From contig NZ_QVMQ01000013.1 in assembly GCF_010501105.1 (NCBI RefSeq), forward strand, positions 21,917 through 85,916: a DNA stretch of 64,000 bases, in the 5' to 3' direction. Below are positions 25,047-34,034 of the stretch, in pieces (the first letter of the stretch is position 1; every line of letters starts with the position of its first letter). Below the pieces are notes generated by a model. That model saw nothing but the letters and a program-made list of their open reading frames with translations. It was not told the DNA's origin and made no database searches. Origin of the DNA: Dysgonomonas sp. 511. Lineage in GTDB: Bacteria > Bacteroidota > Bacteroidia > Bacteroidales > Dysgonomonadaceae. Made by a program: the position numbers and the translations under genes.

Positions 25047-26018
25047 ATGGTATATGCTAATCCACAATATTTATTCCTGCTCTTATTGCTGATACCCCTT
25101 ATCGGATGGTACATCTATAAGCTCAGGAAAATGCAGGCAACCTTCAAACTGTCGTCCGGCTTTGCTTTCGACAAAGCCCCTTCGACCATAAGGGTATATA
25201 TGCGCCACTTGCCTTTTGCCTTACGCGCTATAGCGATTGCACTTATCATCATAGCATTGGCAAGGCCGCAGAGCGTAAATTCGTCCGATATATCGAAAAC
25301 AGAAGGTATAGATATAATACTGGCACTCGACGTATCGAGTACAATGTTGGCTCAGGATTTTTCGCCCAACCGGCTCGATGCCGCCAAAAAAGTAGCTGCG
25401 GAGTTTATCAACGACCGTCCCAACGACAAGATCGGGCTTGTAATATTCGGAGGCGAAAGCTTTACTCAATGCCCGCTGACTACAGACCACCGCGTGTTGC
25501 TGAACCTGCTCAACGAAGTGAGATTCGGCATGATAGAAGACCGCACCGCCATAGGATTGGGGCTTGCCACATCGGTAAACAGGCTGAAAGACAGCCAGTC
25601 GAAATCGCGCGTAGTTATATTGCTTACCGACGGATCGAACAATGCCGGGCAAATAGCACCATTGACAGCAGCCGAACTCGCCGCCTCGTATGGCATCAGG
25701 GTATATACGGTAGGTGTAGGGTCGCGCGGAAACTCTATTGCGCAACTGGGCAATCAACGGATGATGGTTTCGGGCGAATTTGACGAACGCACACTTACCG
25801 AAATAGCATCCATCACAGGCGGCTCGTATTTCAGGGCAACCGACAATACCAGCCTGCTTGAGATATATGACGATATAAACGAGATGGAAAAATACCATAT
25901 CAGCGTGAATACGGTTACAAAAAGAAAAGAACTATTCCCTCCTTTTGCCCTCATAGCGTTGGTGTTGGTAGGGCTCGAACTGATTACACGCCGTACATGG
26001 TTGAGAAATATTCCATAA
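25047..26018 (+). CDS. batA: BatA, VWA-domain aerotolerance protein
   Basis: A 323-residue membrane protein with N-terminal hydrophobic segments (LFLLLLLIPLIGWYIYKL and a second near 55-72), then a VWA domain. The MIDAS motif DVSSTMLAQDF is near residues 97-107, with the later threonine (CPLTTDHR) and aspartate (LLTDGSNNAG). A C-terminal helix lies near 300. It starts 8 bases after the previous gene. Bat proteins were first linked to aerotolerance and envelope stress in Bacteroides fragilis; the biochemical role remains unclear. Confidence 0.94.
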   Translation: MVYANPQYLFLLLLLIPLIGWYIYKLRKMQATFKLSSGFAFDKAPSTIRVYMRHLPFALRAIAIALIIIALARPQSVNSSDISKTEGIDIILALDVSSTMLAQDFSPNRLDAAKKVAAEFINDRPNDKIGLVIFGGESFTQCPLTTDHRVLLNLLNEVRFGMIEDRTAIGLGLATSVNRLKDSQSKSRVVILLTDGSNNAGQIAPLTAAELAASYGIRVYTVGVGSRGNSIAQLGNQRMMVSGEFDERTLTEIASITGGSYFRATDNTSLLEIYDDINEMEKYHISVNTVTKRKELFPPFALIALVLVGLELITRRTWLRNIP

Positions 26019-26129
26019 GGGGTTGATGATGTGTATATAATAAAACAATAATTTTACAGAAATACGGCAAAATAAGACCGAACCGGCATTTGGTTTGTAA
26101 CCCGTAACCTGTACTTGTAACTAAAATAT

Positions 26130-27161
26130 ATGAGCGACATAATTAAATTTGCGAATCCCGAATATCTATATCTGTTCCTTGCCATACCGCTCCTTATTGC
26201 AGGCTTTATATTCCTGAATATACGGAAACGGAAAAGCGTGGAAAAACTCGGTACATTGGCTTTAGTAAAAGCAATGATGCCCGAATTGTCACTGAAGCGT
26301 TCTTATCTTAAATTCTGGCTTACATTGGCGGCAATAGGCTTCGGCATCATTGTCATAGCCCGCCCGCAATTTGGTACAAAAGTAGAGAAAGTGGAGAAAA
26401 AGGGGATAGAGCTTGTCATCGCCATCGACGTATCGAATTCTATGCTGGCAGAAGATATAAAACCAAGCAGGCTGACAAAGGCGAAACAGATACTAACCCG
26501 CATCATCAACGAACGGCGCGACGATAAAGTGGCGATAGTCGTTTTTGCAGGAGAAGCATTTATACAACTCCCGTTGACCCCCGATACCCAGTCGGCTAAA
26601 TTATTTCTGGAAACAATACAGCCCGACCTCGTTCCCGTGCAGGGTACAGCTATCGGGAGTGCTATCAATATTGCAATGACCTGTTTCTCAAACGACGAAG
26701 ATATAGACAAGGCAATAGTACTGATTACCGATGGCGAAAGCCACGAAGGCGATGCCGAACAGGCTGCCGAACAAGCCGCTAAAAAAGGAGTTCATGTAAA
26801 TGTAATAGGAATAGGCACTACCGAAGGTGCTATGATACCCATTGCCGAAGGTGCTACAAACATGAAGCGCGACACGCAGGGGCAACCCGTAATATCGAAA
26901 CTGAACGAAGAAATGTGCCGAGAAATAGCTAAAGCCGGTAAAGGGCTTTATGCTCAGGCTGATAATTCGAACAGTGCGCTGAAAGCCTTACAAGAGGAAC
27001 TGGAAAAGCTACAGAAAAAAGAGATAGACGGTATGGCATATTCGGATTATGACGAAAAATATCAGATATTTGCATGGTTTATGCTTGTCCTGCTGCTTTT
27101 GGAAGTATGTATTTTCGACAAGAAGAACAGGATATTCAGGAATATCAGGCTGTTTAAATAA
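26130..27161 (+). CDS. batB: BatB, VWA-domain aerotolerance protein
   Basis: A 343-residue relative of BatA with two N-terminal membrane segments (LYLFLAIPLLIAGFIFL and LKFWLTLAAIGFGIIVIA) and a VWA domain. The MIDAS motif is DVSNSMLAEDI, followed by LPLTPDTQ and LITDGESHEGD. A C-terminal helix (FAWFMLVLLLLEVCIF) ends the protein. It follows batA after 111 bases, a gap with no clear feature. BatA and BatB are thought to form a membrane complex with the other Bat proteins. Confidence 0.94.
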   Translation: MSDIIKFANPEYLYLFLAIPLLIAGFIFLNIRKRKSVEKLGTLALVKAMMPELSLKRSYLKFWLTLAAIGFGIIVIARPQFGTKVEKVEKKGIELVIAIDVSNSMLAEDIKPSRLTKAKQILTRIINERRDDKVAIVVFAGEAFIQLPLTPDTQSAKLFLETIQPDLVPVQGTAIGSAINIAMTCFSNDEDIDKAIVLITDGESHEGDAEQAAEQAAKKGVHVNVIGIGTTEGAMIPIAEGATNMKRDTQGQPVISKLNEEMCREIAKAGKGLYAQADNSNSALKALQEELEKLQKKEIDGMAYSDYDEKYQIFAWFMLVLLLLEVCIFDKKNRIFRNIRLFK

Positions 27162-27234
27162 ATTAAAACCCAAACCTGTAATACTGTCTTTTTTTAATAG
27201 AACATTAAATGCTATTTGTTAGTTATATATCAGA

Positions 27235-28014
27235 ATGAAGAAAACGTTACTTACCATATTATTCATAACTTTTGCTCTCGGCCTGTCGGCGCAAAAAGAA
27301 GCCCGCAAAGCTGTACGGTCGGGCAACAAGGCGTATAAAGAGCAATTATATGGCACTGCCCAGGGCGAATATGAAAAAGCATTGGGGCATGATGCATCAT
27401 CGAAAGAGGCCTCATACAACCTGGCAAATACGTATTACAAGCAACAACGCTGGGATGATGCCCTCAAAGAATATGACCATTACCTCACGTTGGAAAAAGA
27501 CAATCCGGAGAAAATGAGTGCAGCATGGAGCAACGTAGGGAACACATACCTGAAGAAAAAAGCAAACGAAAAGAGCCAGGCTCAAGCGATGCAAAACCAA
27601 GGCCAGCAGCCACAACAGGGAGGCCAGCAAACCGACCACCTGAAACTATCGATGGAGGCTTATAAGAATGCCCTTCGCCTGAATCCTACGGATGATGAAA
27701 CCAGATACAACCTTGCCGTCGTCCAGAAAATGATTCAGGACAGGCAAAACGAGGATCAGAACCAAAACCAGGATAAACAGCAAGATCAGGATAAGCAGGA
27801 CAAACAAGATCAGCAGGATAAACAGCAAGATCCGAAACAAGACAAGAAAGACCAGCAGCAAGACGAAAACCAAATGTCGCAAGACAATATGCAACAAATA
27901 CTGCAAGCCATAGAACAAGACGAAAAAGCAACGCAGGAGCGGGTACAGCAACGAAAAGCTGCCGAACAGAAACAGAAGAATGAAAATAACAGAAGGCAAA
28001 ATAAAGACTGGTAG
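27235..28014 (+). CDS. batC: BatC, TPR protein with Gln/Asp/Lys-rich tail
   Basis: A 259-residue exported protein (signal MKKTLLTILFITFALGLSAQ). Residues about 25-95 carry TPR repeats (LYGTAQGEYEKAL, ASYNLANTYYKQQRWDDALKEY), and another TPR-like unit follows at 135-165 (AYKNALRLNPTDDETRYNLAVV). Residues about 170-225 are a low-complexity run of Gln, Asp and Lys (repeats of DKQDQ type). The TPRs likely bind other Bat proteins in the periplasm. The tail varies strongly among relatives. Confidence 0.92.
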   Translation: MKKTLLTILFITFALGLSAQKEARKAVRSGNKAYKEQLYGTAQGEYEKALGHDASSKEASYNLANTYYKQQRWDDALKEYDHYLTLEKDNPEKMSAAWSNVGNTYLKKKANEKSQAQAMQNQGQQPQQGGQQTDHLKLSMEAYKNALRLNPTDDETRYNLAVVQKMIQDRQNEDQNQNQDKQQDQDKQDKQDQQDKQQDPKQDKKDQQQDENQMSQDNMQQILQAIEQDEKATQERVQQRKAAEQKQKNENNRRQNKDW

Positions 28015-28021
28015 GAAGATT

Positions 28022-28876
28022 ATGTATAAGACTAATATTACGCAATATTTACTGCCGATATTCTTCGCAGCAATGTTTTGCCCTGCAATAATGCTAGGGC
28101 AGGATATTAAGCTAAAGATAGAAGCCCCCGAAAGCACTGTTGTGGGAATGGTAATCAGGGTAAGCTACATAATAGAAAGCGATACGGTGATAACGGAATC
28201 GGATGCTACAAATTTTGTATTCAAGAATATAGAAGGGTTCGAAATCCTATATGGCCCGGCTGTTTCACGGTCGTCTTCCACATCTATCGTAGGAGGCGAA
28301 AGATCTTCCAGCTACAGCATAAGATCGACATATAATCTGAAAGCATTGAAGGAAGGGGAATATACCCTACCAGCTGCCGAAATAAAATACAATGGCAAAA
28401 AGTACAAGGCGGATGCCGTTAAGGTAAAGGTGAAAACCCCGACCGACAAGCCAGAAGAAGTAGATGCTTTTATAAAAACAATAGTGTCGAAACAAAGGGT
28501 CAATCTCTCCGACACGCTCACCCTCACATACAGGCTATATACTACAAAAGAGAAAGGCCGGATCATTCACACCGACTTTCCGCAGCCAAAAGGCTTCTAT
28601 GCCAGTAATGTTACTCCTTATCGGGAGGAATTTCCGATAGAAAAAATAAACGGAAAAGAATATAAGATAATCGACCTTCAAGTGCTTGTATTACAACCTC
28701 AGAAAGAGGGGACTTTTACAATTCCCGAAGGAGAAATCGTTCTGGAATTTGCAACGCCTACGGGTAAAAGGGTAAGAGATTTTTGGGGCAATTTTATTAA
28801 TGAGACTATAAGAAGCGAAAAAACTATAAAGATAGAAGAGACAACAATCAGGGTGCAAGACCTGAAAGCTGTATAA
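28022..28876 (+). CDS. Short BatD paralog lacking the C-terminal membrane part
   Basis: A 284-residue exported protein (signal ending IMLGQDIKL). It has two BatD-like immunoglobulin-type domains: the N-terminal one contains IEAPESTVVGMVIRVSY and FKNIEGFEILYGP, matching INAPQAVVVGARTQIQY and IKGFDVIFGP of the adjacent batD, and both have YNGKKYKADAVKVKV or NGKTYKSNTAQVKV. The C-terminal domains and membrane helix of BatD are absent. I placed the start at 28022, 7 bases after batC, rather than at the upstream ATG overlapping batC. It looks like a tandem duplicate of the batD front part, kept intact. Confidence 0.85.
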   Translation: MYKTNITQYLLPIFFAAMFCPAIMLGQDIKLKIEAPESTVVGMVIRVSYIIESDTVITESDATNFVFKNIEGFEILYGPAVSRSSSTSIVGGERSSSYSIRSTYNLKALKEGEYTLPAAEIKYNGKKYKADAVKVKVKTPTDKPEEVDAFIKTIVSKQRVNLSDTLTLTYRLYTTKEKGRIIHTDFPQPKGFYASNVTPYREEFPIEKINGKEYKIIDLQVLVLQPQKEGTFTIPEGEIVLEFATPTGKRVRDFWGNFINETIRSEKTIKIEETTIRVQDLKAV

Positions 28877-28904
28877 ATAACACTAAACAAAAGACTAAAG
28901 ATAA

Positions 28905-30761
28905 ATGATAGTGAAAAAGTATTGGTTTTTATTGATATTAATACTCATTAGCATTACCAGTGTATTTGCCGACAACATTACTTTCAGGATAAATGCGCCT
29001 CAGGCTGTTGTCGTGGGAGCAAGGACGCAAATCCAGTATGTACTGAACGGAGCAGAAACCCAAGACGAGCCGCAAATGCCAGACATTAAAGGCTTTGATG
29101 TTATATTCGGGCCATCTAAGTCTGTACAATCCTCATCTTCCGTTGTCATTCAGGGCTCGCAGGTCAGTTCGACAAATAATACCACAATAGTTTACACATA
29201 CACCCTCATAGCCAAGGAAGCGGGAACATTTACAATGCCTGCCGCTACCATAAAGGTCAATGGGAAGACATACAAATCGAATACGGCACAAGTAAAAGTT
29301 TTGCCTCCCGACAAGAATGCACAACAAGACCCCGGAGGAGGAAGCCAACAACTGACGGCACCAACTTCTGCCGATGCCAACCTCAGCGCATCGGATATAT
29401 TTGTCCGCATCATACCATCCAAAGTTAGATTTAAGGAACAAGAGGCTATAGTAGCCACCTTCCGGATGTATTCGGCATTGCCCATCGTGCAGTTTACCGA
29501 TGCAAAGTTCCCCGAATTTGAAGGATTCATAACCGAAGACTTCGATATGAGGCTCAACCAGCAGATAGACGTCGAGCGGTACAACGGCCGCAACTATTAT
29601 ACCGTAAACTTCAAAAAGACACTGCTGTTTCCTCAGCGGTCGGGCAAGATTACAATCCCCAGCGGGATGATAGAAGCCATAATAAGAGTTCCTTCGGGCA
29701 GAAAGGCAAGAACCTTCACGGGACAACTGGTAGAACTTGCCGTTGAGCAGCAGCAATCGTTCCGATCCAGCCCTGTAACCCTTGATGTATCGGCATTGCC
29801 TGCCGAAAGCAAACCTGTAAATTTCTCTGGTGCAGTAGGCGATTTCTCTTTTACGCCGACAATATCGGCGCAGAAAGTAAAAGCAAACGATGCTGTCACC
29901 ATCAAGCTGGATATAAAAGGTACAGGAAACCTGAAACTGATAAAAAATCCTGAGATAAAATTCCCTGACGAATTTGAGGCATACGATGCACAGGTCAATG
30001 TAGATGCGCAGCTTTCGCAAGACGGATTGACGGGAACCAGAACGGTAGAATATATGTTCATACCACGCTTGCCGGGAAAATATACCATACCTCCTATTGA
30101 GTTTTCTTACTTCGACCTGAAAAGCAATAAATATAAAACGATCTTATCGCCTGAATATACGCTCGATGTTGCAGTAGACCCAAATGCCGGAAAGAACATT
30201 TCGACCAGCTACTCCAACCAGCGTGAAGTGAAGGTAGATCAGGATATACGCTATCTGAAAACAGGAAGCCTGTCATTTAAAAATCCGAATGAATTTATAG
30301 CCGGCTCTATGTCCTATTGGCTATGGTACATCATACCATTATTGCTATTTATTACCTCCCTGATTATATATAGGAAACAGATAAAAGCGAATGCCGATAT
30401 AGCCCTTATGCGCACCAAAAAAGCAAATAAAGTGGCAACCAAGCGTCTGAAACTGGCTAAACAATATCTGCAATCGGGCAAGAAAGACAATTTCTACGAA
30501 GAGATATTACGAGCCGTGTGGGGTTACCTGAGCGATAAGCTGACCATACCTGTCGCCGACCTCAATAGGGAGAATATAGAAACCGAATTGTCGAAATATG
30601 GTGTAGGTGACGAACTTACCCGTCAGTTTATAGAGATACTCGATACAGGAGAATTTGCACGTTATTCGCCATCCGGTTCGGGTGATGCTATGGACAACCT
30701 GTACAATGAAACGGTAGACGCAATAGGAAAAATGGAAAATACAATCAAAAAAATAAAATAA
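28905..30761 (+). CDS. batD: BatD, aerotolerance membrane protein
   Basis: A 618-residue protein with a signal peptide (ending SITSVFADNI), several immunoglobulin-like periplasmic domains, a membrane helix near 466-488 (YWLWYIIPLLLFITSLIIY) and a cytoplasmic tail of about 130 residues (LAKQYLQSGKKDNFYEEIL...). This is the full BatD layout. The front 280 residues are paralogous to the gene just upstream. batE follows after 9 bases. The role is presumed scaffolding of the Bat complex. Confidence 0.93.
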   Translation: MIVKKYWFLLILILISITSVFADNITFRINAPQAVVVGARTQIQYVLNGAETQDEPQMPDIKGFDVIFGPSKSVQSSSSVVIQGSQVSSTNNTTIVYTYTLIAKEAGTFTMPAATIKVNGKTYKSNTAQVKVLPPDKNAQQDPGGGSQQLTAPTSADANLSASDIFVRIIPSKVRFKEQEAIVATFRMYSALPIVQFTDAKFPEFEGFITEDFDMRLNQQIDVERYNGRNYYTVNFKKTLLFPQRSGKITIPSGMIEAIIRVPSGRKARTFTGQLVELAVEQQQSFRSSPVTLDVSALPAESKPVNFSGAVGDFSFTPTISAQKVKANDAVTIKLDIKGTGNLKLIKNPEIKFPDEFEAYDAQVNVDAQLSQDGLTGTRTVEYMFIPRLPGKYTIPPIEFSYFDLKSNKYKTILSPEYTLDVAVDPNAGKNISTSYSNQREVKVDQDIRYLKTGSLSFKNPNEFIAGSMSYWLWYIIPLLLFITSLIIYRKQIKANADIALMRTKKANKVATKRLKLAKQYLQSGKKDNFYEEILRAVWGYLSDKLTIPVADLNRENIETELSKYGVGDELTRQFIEILDTGEFARYSPSGSGDAMDNLYNETVDAIGKMENTIKKIK

Positions 30762-30770
30762 GACAGCCTT

Positions 30771-31595
30771 ATGAAACAATTCATATTAACAGCTTTATTC
30801 TTATTTTCTATATATACCTGCCAGGCTCAGGATTCTATTCCTGCCGTGCAGCACAACGATTCGGTAAAAGTAGAGAATAAACAGGCAAGTGGAAACGATG
30901 CCAACGAGCTAGCCACTGTAGCCTACAACGAAGGTCGCTTCAAAGACGCGATAGCCATACTCGAAACCGCAAGGAAAGAAGGGCTGGAGAAAGGTGTGGA
31001 ATCGTCTGTCTTATATTACAATTTGGGCAACGCCTATTTCAGAACCAATGATATGGGCAACGCCCGCTTGAACTATGAAAGGGCAGCCCTTCTCGATCCG
31101 GGCGACAGGGATATAAAGCACAATATAGAGTATATGCTGACCAAGATAGAAGACAAAATACTGGTGGCCGATACATTCTTCCTGCATACATGGTTCAGGG
31201 CGGCACAAAACCTGCTCAGTTCCAACGGGTGGGCTATATTATCCGTAGTCTCGTTCCTGCTACTTATCGGTAGCCTTGTATTGTTCTTTTTCAGCCGGAA
31301 TGTTTTCGCTAAGAAAACAGCATTCTATATCGGGCTGTTTGCCCTCATCCTTGTCGTTTTCGGCAATATATTCACATTTAAACAAAAAGATAAGATAGAA
31401 CATCGCCAAACCGCAGTTATTATGTCCGGTACAGCGCCTATACTTAGTTCGCCCGATATAAACAGTAAGGAATTATTCACCCTTCACCCGGGAACAAAAG
31501 TATATGTGACCAAAGAAGACCGTAGCTGGCTCGAAATCGAAATCGACAACGGACATATAGGCTGGGTTCAGCGCGAAAAGCTGGAAATCATTTAG
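30771..31595 (+). CDS. batE: BatE, TPR and SH3-like membrane protein
   Basis: A 274-residue protein with a signal peptide (MKQFILTALFLFSIYTCQAQ) and TPR repeats at about 45-120 (VLYYNLGNAYFRTNDMGNARLNYERAALLDPGD). Two membrane helices (about 153-177 and 183-203) and a C-terminal SH3-like domain follow (TAPILSSPDINSKELFTLHPGTKVYV...GWVQREKLEII). It is the last gene of the Bat operon. The TPR-membrane-SH3 order is the family norm. Confidence 0.92.
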   Translation: MKQFILTALFLFSIYTCQAQDSIPAVQHNDSVKVENKQASGNDANELATVAYNEGRFKDAIAILETARKEGLEKGVESSVLYYNLGNAYFRTNDMGNARLNYERAALLDPGDRDIKHNIEYMLTKIEDKILVADTFFLHTWFRAAQNLLSSNGWAILSVVSFLLLIGSLVLFFFSRNVFAKKTAFYIGLFALILVVFGNIFTFKQKDKIEHRQTAVIMSGTAPILSSPDINSKELFTLHPGTKVYVTKEDRSWLEIEIDNGHIGWVQREKLEII

Positions 31596-31645
31596 AATAA
31601 GAAAAAAAGGTAGCTGTCTGCCTTCACAAAACCGAAATTTTGCAC

Positions 31646-32341
31646 ATGAGTATTGTCGAGAAGATATTACCTTATGAAAAAAAAATATTCCTGTGGCTCA
31701 ACGATCATCACACCGATTATTGGGACGCTTTCATGTGGCTATATAGCGACCGGCATACATGGTGGCTGCTGGGGCTTGTAACTATATTCGTCTTCTTTTT
31801 TAAGAATAAATGGCAGGAGGCTTTCCTCCTGATTTTTTGTGCGGTACTTATCGGTTTTTTTTGTGACAGCATCCCCACCAATATCATCAAGCCCTTCTTC
31901 GAACGCTTCCGTCCATCGCACCATCCCGATTTTTCGCACTTAGTAGACATTGTAAACAATTACCGGGGAGGTCCGTATGGGTTTATATCCATACATGTAG
32001 CCAATGGATTTGGCATTGCAGTATTTGCATCACTATTGCTCAGATACAGATATTTTACCCTCGTCATCATAAGTTGGGTTTGTATCACAGCCTATTCGCG
32101 CATATATCTTGGCGTACACTTCGTTTCGGATGTGGTTGGCGGCGCTGTATGGGGCTCGCTTACCGGGTTTCTCGTTTATTATATATATTTAACCTGCCGT
32201 CGCTATTTACTCAAAATACCTGAAGGGAGAATCAAAAATCCGATATACTCGGAAGAAAGAGCACACATCTTAATGGCAACTATAGGAATTACTATTCTAT
32301 TTATCTCCATTTATAGCATATTTTTCAATATTCCCTCATAG
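31646..32341 (+). CDS. PAP2-family lipid phosphatase, membrane
   Basis: A 231-residue integral membrane phosphatase of the PAP2 superfamily, probably acting on undecaprenyl pyrophosphate or phosphatidyl phosphates. The three phosphatase motifs are visible: KPFFERFRPSHH (KxxxxxxRP), GFISIHVANGFG in the PSGH position (here SIHVAN), and SRIYLGVHFVSDVVGG (SRxxxxxHxxxD). Several hydrophobic helices surround them. The frame could begin at a TTG two codons earlier; I prefer the ATG at 31646. It lies 50 bases after batE and may be read through from the Bat operon. Confidence 0.9.
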   Translation: MSIVEKILPYEKKIFLWLNDHHTDYWDAFMWLYSDRHTWWLLGLVTIFVFFFKNKWQEAFLLIFCAVLIGFFCDSIPTNIIKPFFERFRPSHHPDFSHLVDIVNNYRGGPYGFISIHVANGFGIAVFASLLLRYRYFTLVIISWVCITAYSRIYLGVHFVSDVVGGAVWGSLTGFLVYYIYLTCRRYLLKIPEGRIKNPIYSEERAHILMATIGITILFISIYSIFFNIPS

Positions 32342-32422
32342 AAGGCATTGTTTTTCAGAAAAGATTTTTATAACTTTAGAACATATTCCTAATCAATATG
32401 TACCATTTAAAACGTATAGAGT

Positions 32423-32677
32423 ATGACTAAAGTTATTGCATTTTCAGAACTTCGCAAAATCAAAGACAGTTTGCCAGACGGAAGCATACAAAAGATAGCC
32501 GAGGCATTGCAAGTGCCTGCGGAAACAGTTCGGAACTATTTCGGAGGTTCGAGTTACGATAAAGGACAAAGTTGCGGTGTACATATAGAGCCCGGTCCTG
32601 ATGGCGGATACGTTTCGCTCGACGACACCACGATATTGGACATGGCTCTTGAGTTAGTCGAAACAAAGGAAGCCTAA
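32423..32677 (+). CDS. Small HTH-like DNA-binding protein candidate
   Basis: An 84-residue protein. Residues 15-45 (LPDGSIQKIAEALQVPAETVRNYFGG) look like a helix-turn-helix with AEAL and VPAETVRNYF as the two helices. The C-terminal half is acidic (DDTTILDMALELVETKEA). Such small proteins are common in Bacteroidota, without known function. It stands alone and is followed by a clear terminator at 32702-32734. Confidence 0.75.
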   Translation: MTKVIAFSELRKIKDSLPDGSIQKIAEALQVPAETVRNYFGGSSYDKGQSCGVHIEPGPDGGYVSLDDTTILDMALELVETKEA

Positions 32678-32701
32678 AAAAGGAGGAGGAAAAAGAAACA
32701 G

Positions 32702-32734
32702 AGAGATGAATACCCAAAAGGATTCATCTCTTTT
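32702..32734 (+). terminator. Terminator after the small HTH-like gene
   Basis: AGAGATGAAT pairs with ATTCATCTCT around ten bases and is followed by TTTT, 25 bases after the stop codon. Confidence 0.75.
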
Positions 32735-32826
32735 AGAATAGAAAAGATATTTCCTGACAGCAGCTAAGAGGTAAGACGGAACTAAAATGGTACTTTTAGT
32801 GTTAACTCATAAATAACAAAATAATT

Positions 32827-33948
32827 ATGGAGGATAAATTTGTAACGTTGGCCATTCATACCGACGAAAAAGCCAGGATTTTGAAAAACGTACTCGAAGC
32901 CGAAAACATCGAAGTACACATAGACAGCATAGATATCACCAACCCGAAAGTATCGCCGGGTGTGCGTATCCGTATCAAAGAGACAGACCTGCCCAAAGCG
33001 CTGAATGTAGTGGAAAGCCGCCACCTGTTCAGCTACGACCACGAGGAAACTTACCGTACCGACGATGGGCGCAGACGCGTACTTGTCCCTGTCGACTTTT
33101 CCGACTATTCGCTCAAGGCCTGCCGTATAGCCTTCAATCTGGCAAAGGAGCTGAATGCCAAAGTCAAGATATTGCACGTTTATTTCAACCCTTATTACCC
33201 TACAGCCCTACCTATGGCTGAGGCCTTTGCCTATCAGGGAAAAGAGGAAATTGAATTTCAGAACGTAATAGAGAAGGTAAAAGAAAATATACAGAAGCTA
33301 TGCAACACGATAGACAAAAAGGTGTCGGAAGGCGAGTTTCCTGCCGTAAACTATTCGTATGTATTGCGCGAAGGGCTACCGGAAGAAGAAATCGTGAACT
33401 TCACCAAGGAATATAAGCCTACCCTGATAGTAATGGGCACAAGAGGAAAAGACCAGAAAGATGCCGACCTGATAGGTAGCGTAACGGCCGAGGTCATAGA
33501 AATGACGCATGTGCCACTGATTGCCATTCCTGAGAAAACTCCGTTCACAGACTTCAAAGAGGTAAGGCACATCGCTTTCCTTACCAACTTTAGCCAGCGC
33601 GACCTCGTTTCTTTCGACCTGTTGGTCAAATTGCTCGAACCATTCGAAGATATAAGGATTTCCATCACCCATATATCTATAAAAAAGGGTGACCAGTGGG
33701 ACGAAATAAAACTGGAAGGTATAAAAGCATATTTCCAGAAGCAATATCCGAACCTCAATCTCGATTATAAGTTGATAGATACAAGCGATATGCTTTCGAG
33801 CCTCGATGAATATATAAAGAACGACGGAGTGCAGGTTCTTGCTTTGACAACCAGCAAACGCAATATATTTGCCCGGATGTTCAGTCCGAGCATCTCGCGC
33901 AAGATGTTGTTCCACTCCGATACGCCATTGCTTGTATTAAGGGGATAA
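32827..33948 (+). CDS. Universal stress protein, tandem USP domains with N-terminal DUF2007-like domain
   Basis: A 373-residue cytoplasmic protein. Residues 1-65 (FVTLAIHTDEKARILKNVL...IDITNPKVSPGVRIRI) resemble the DUF2007 signal-transducing fold. The first USP domain (about 78-235) starts RRVLVPVDFSDYSLKACRIA and has the nucleotide-binding stretch VMGTRGKDQKDADLIGSVTAEV. The second (about 240-373) is weaker, ending RKMLFHSDTPLLVLRG. The G-2x-G-9x-G(S/T) signature is fair in domain 1 only, so domain 2 may not bind ATP. It stands alone. Confidence 0.9.
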   Translation: MEDKFVTLAIHTDEKARILKNVLEAENIEVHIDSIDITNPKVSPGVRIRIKETDLPKALNVVESRHLFSYDHEETYRTDDGRRRVLVPVDFSDYSLKACRIAFNLAKELNAKVKILHVYFNPYYPTALPMAEAFAYQGKEEIEFQNVIEKVKENIQKLCNTIDKKVSEGEFPAVNYSYVLREGLPEEEIVNFTKEYKPTLIVMGTRGKDQKDADLIGSVTAEVIEMTHVPLIAIPEKTPFTDFKEVRHIAFLTNFSQRDLVSFDLLVKLLEPFEDIRISITHISIKKGDQWDEIKLEGIKAYFQKQYPNLNLDYKLIDTSDMLSSLDEYIKNDGVQVLALTTSKRNIFARMFSPSISRKMLFHSDTPLLVLRG

Positions 33949-33960
33949 TTATAAAAAGAG

Positions 33961-34002
33961 TACACCCTACGGGCAGTTACGAGTATCTGGCTGTAGGGTG
34001 TA
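33961..34002. repeat. Inverted repeat after the universal stress gene
   Basis: TACACCCTAC (33961-33970) pairs with GTAGGGTGTA (33993-34002) around 22 bases. No T-tract follows, so it is an mRNA 3-prime hairpin rather than a classical terminator. Confidence 0.5.
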
Positions 34003-34034
34003 GCAACTTGTAACTTTCGGCAGAATAGTTTTTT

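Noticed and set aside
25221..25898. 225-codon minus-strand frame inside batA
   Set aside because: Antisense to a VWA gene with intact MIDAS motif; Tyr/Cys/Arg-rich without domain.
27760..27900. Repetitive CAGGATAAACAG-type DNA that might look like a repeat array or CRISPR
   Set aside because: It is in-frame low-complexity coding sequence for the Gln/Asp/Lys-rich tail of BatC; no spacer-repeat pattern exists. No CRISPR array was seen in the window.
29133..30020. 295-codon minus-strand frame inside batD
   Set aside because: Antisense shadow; the batD frame shows signal peptide, domains and membrane helix in order.
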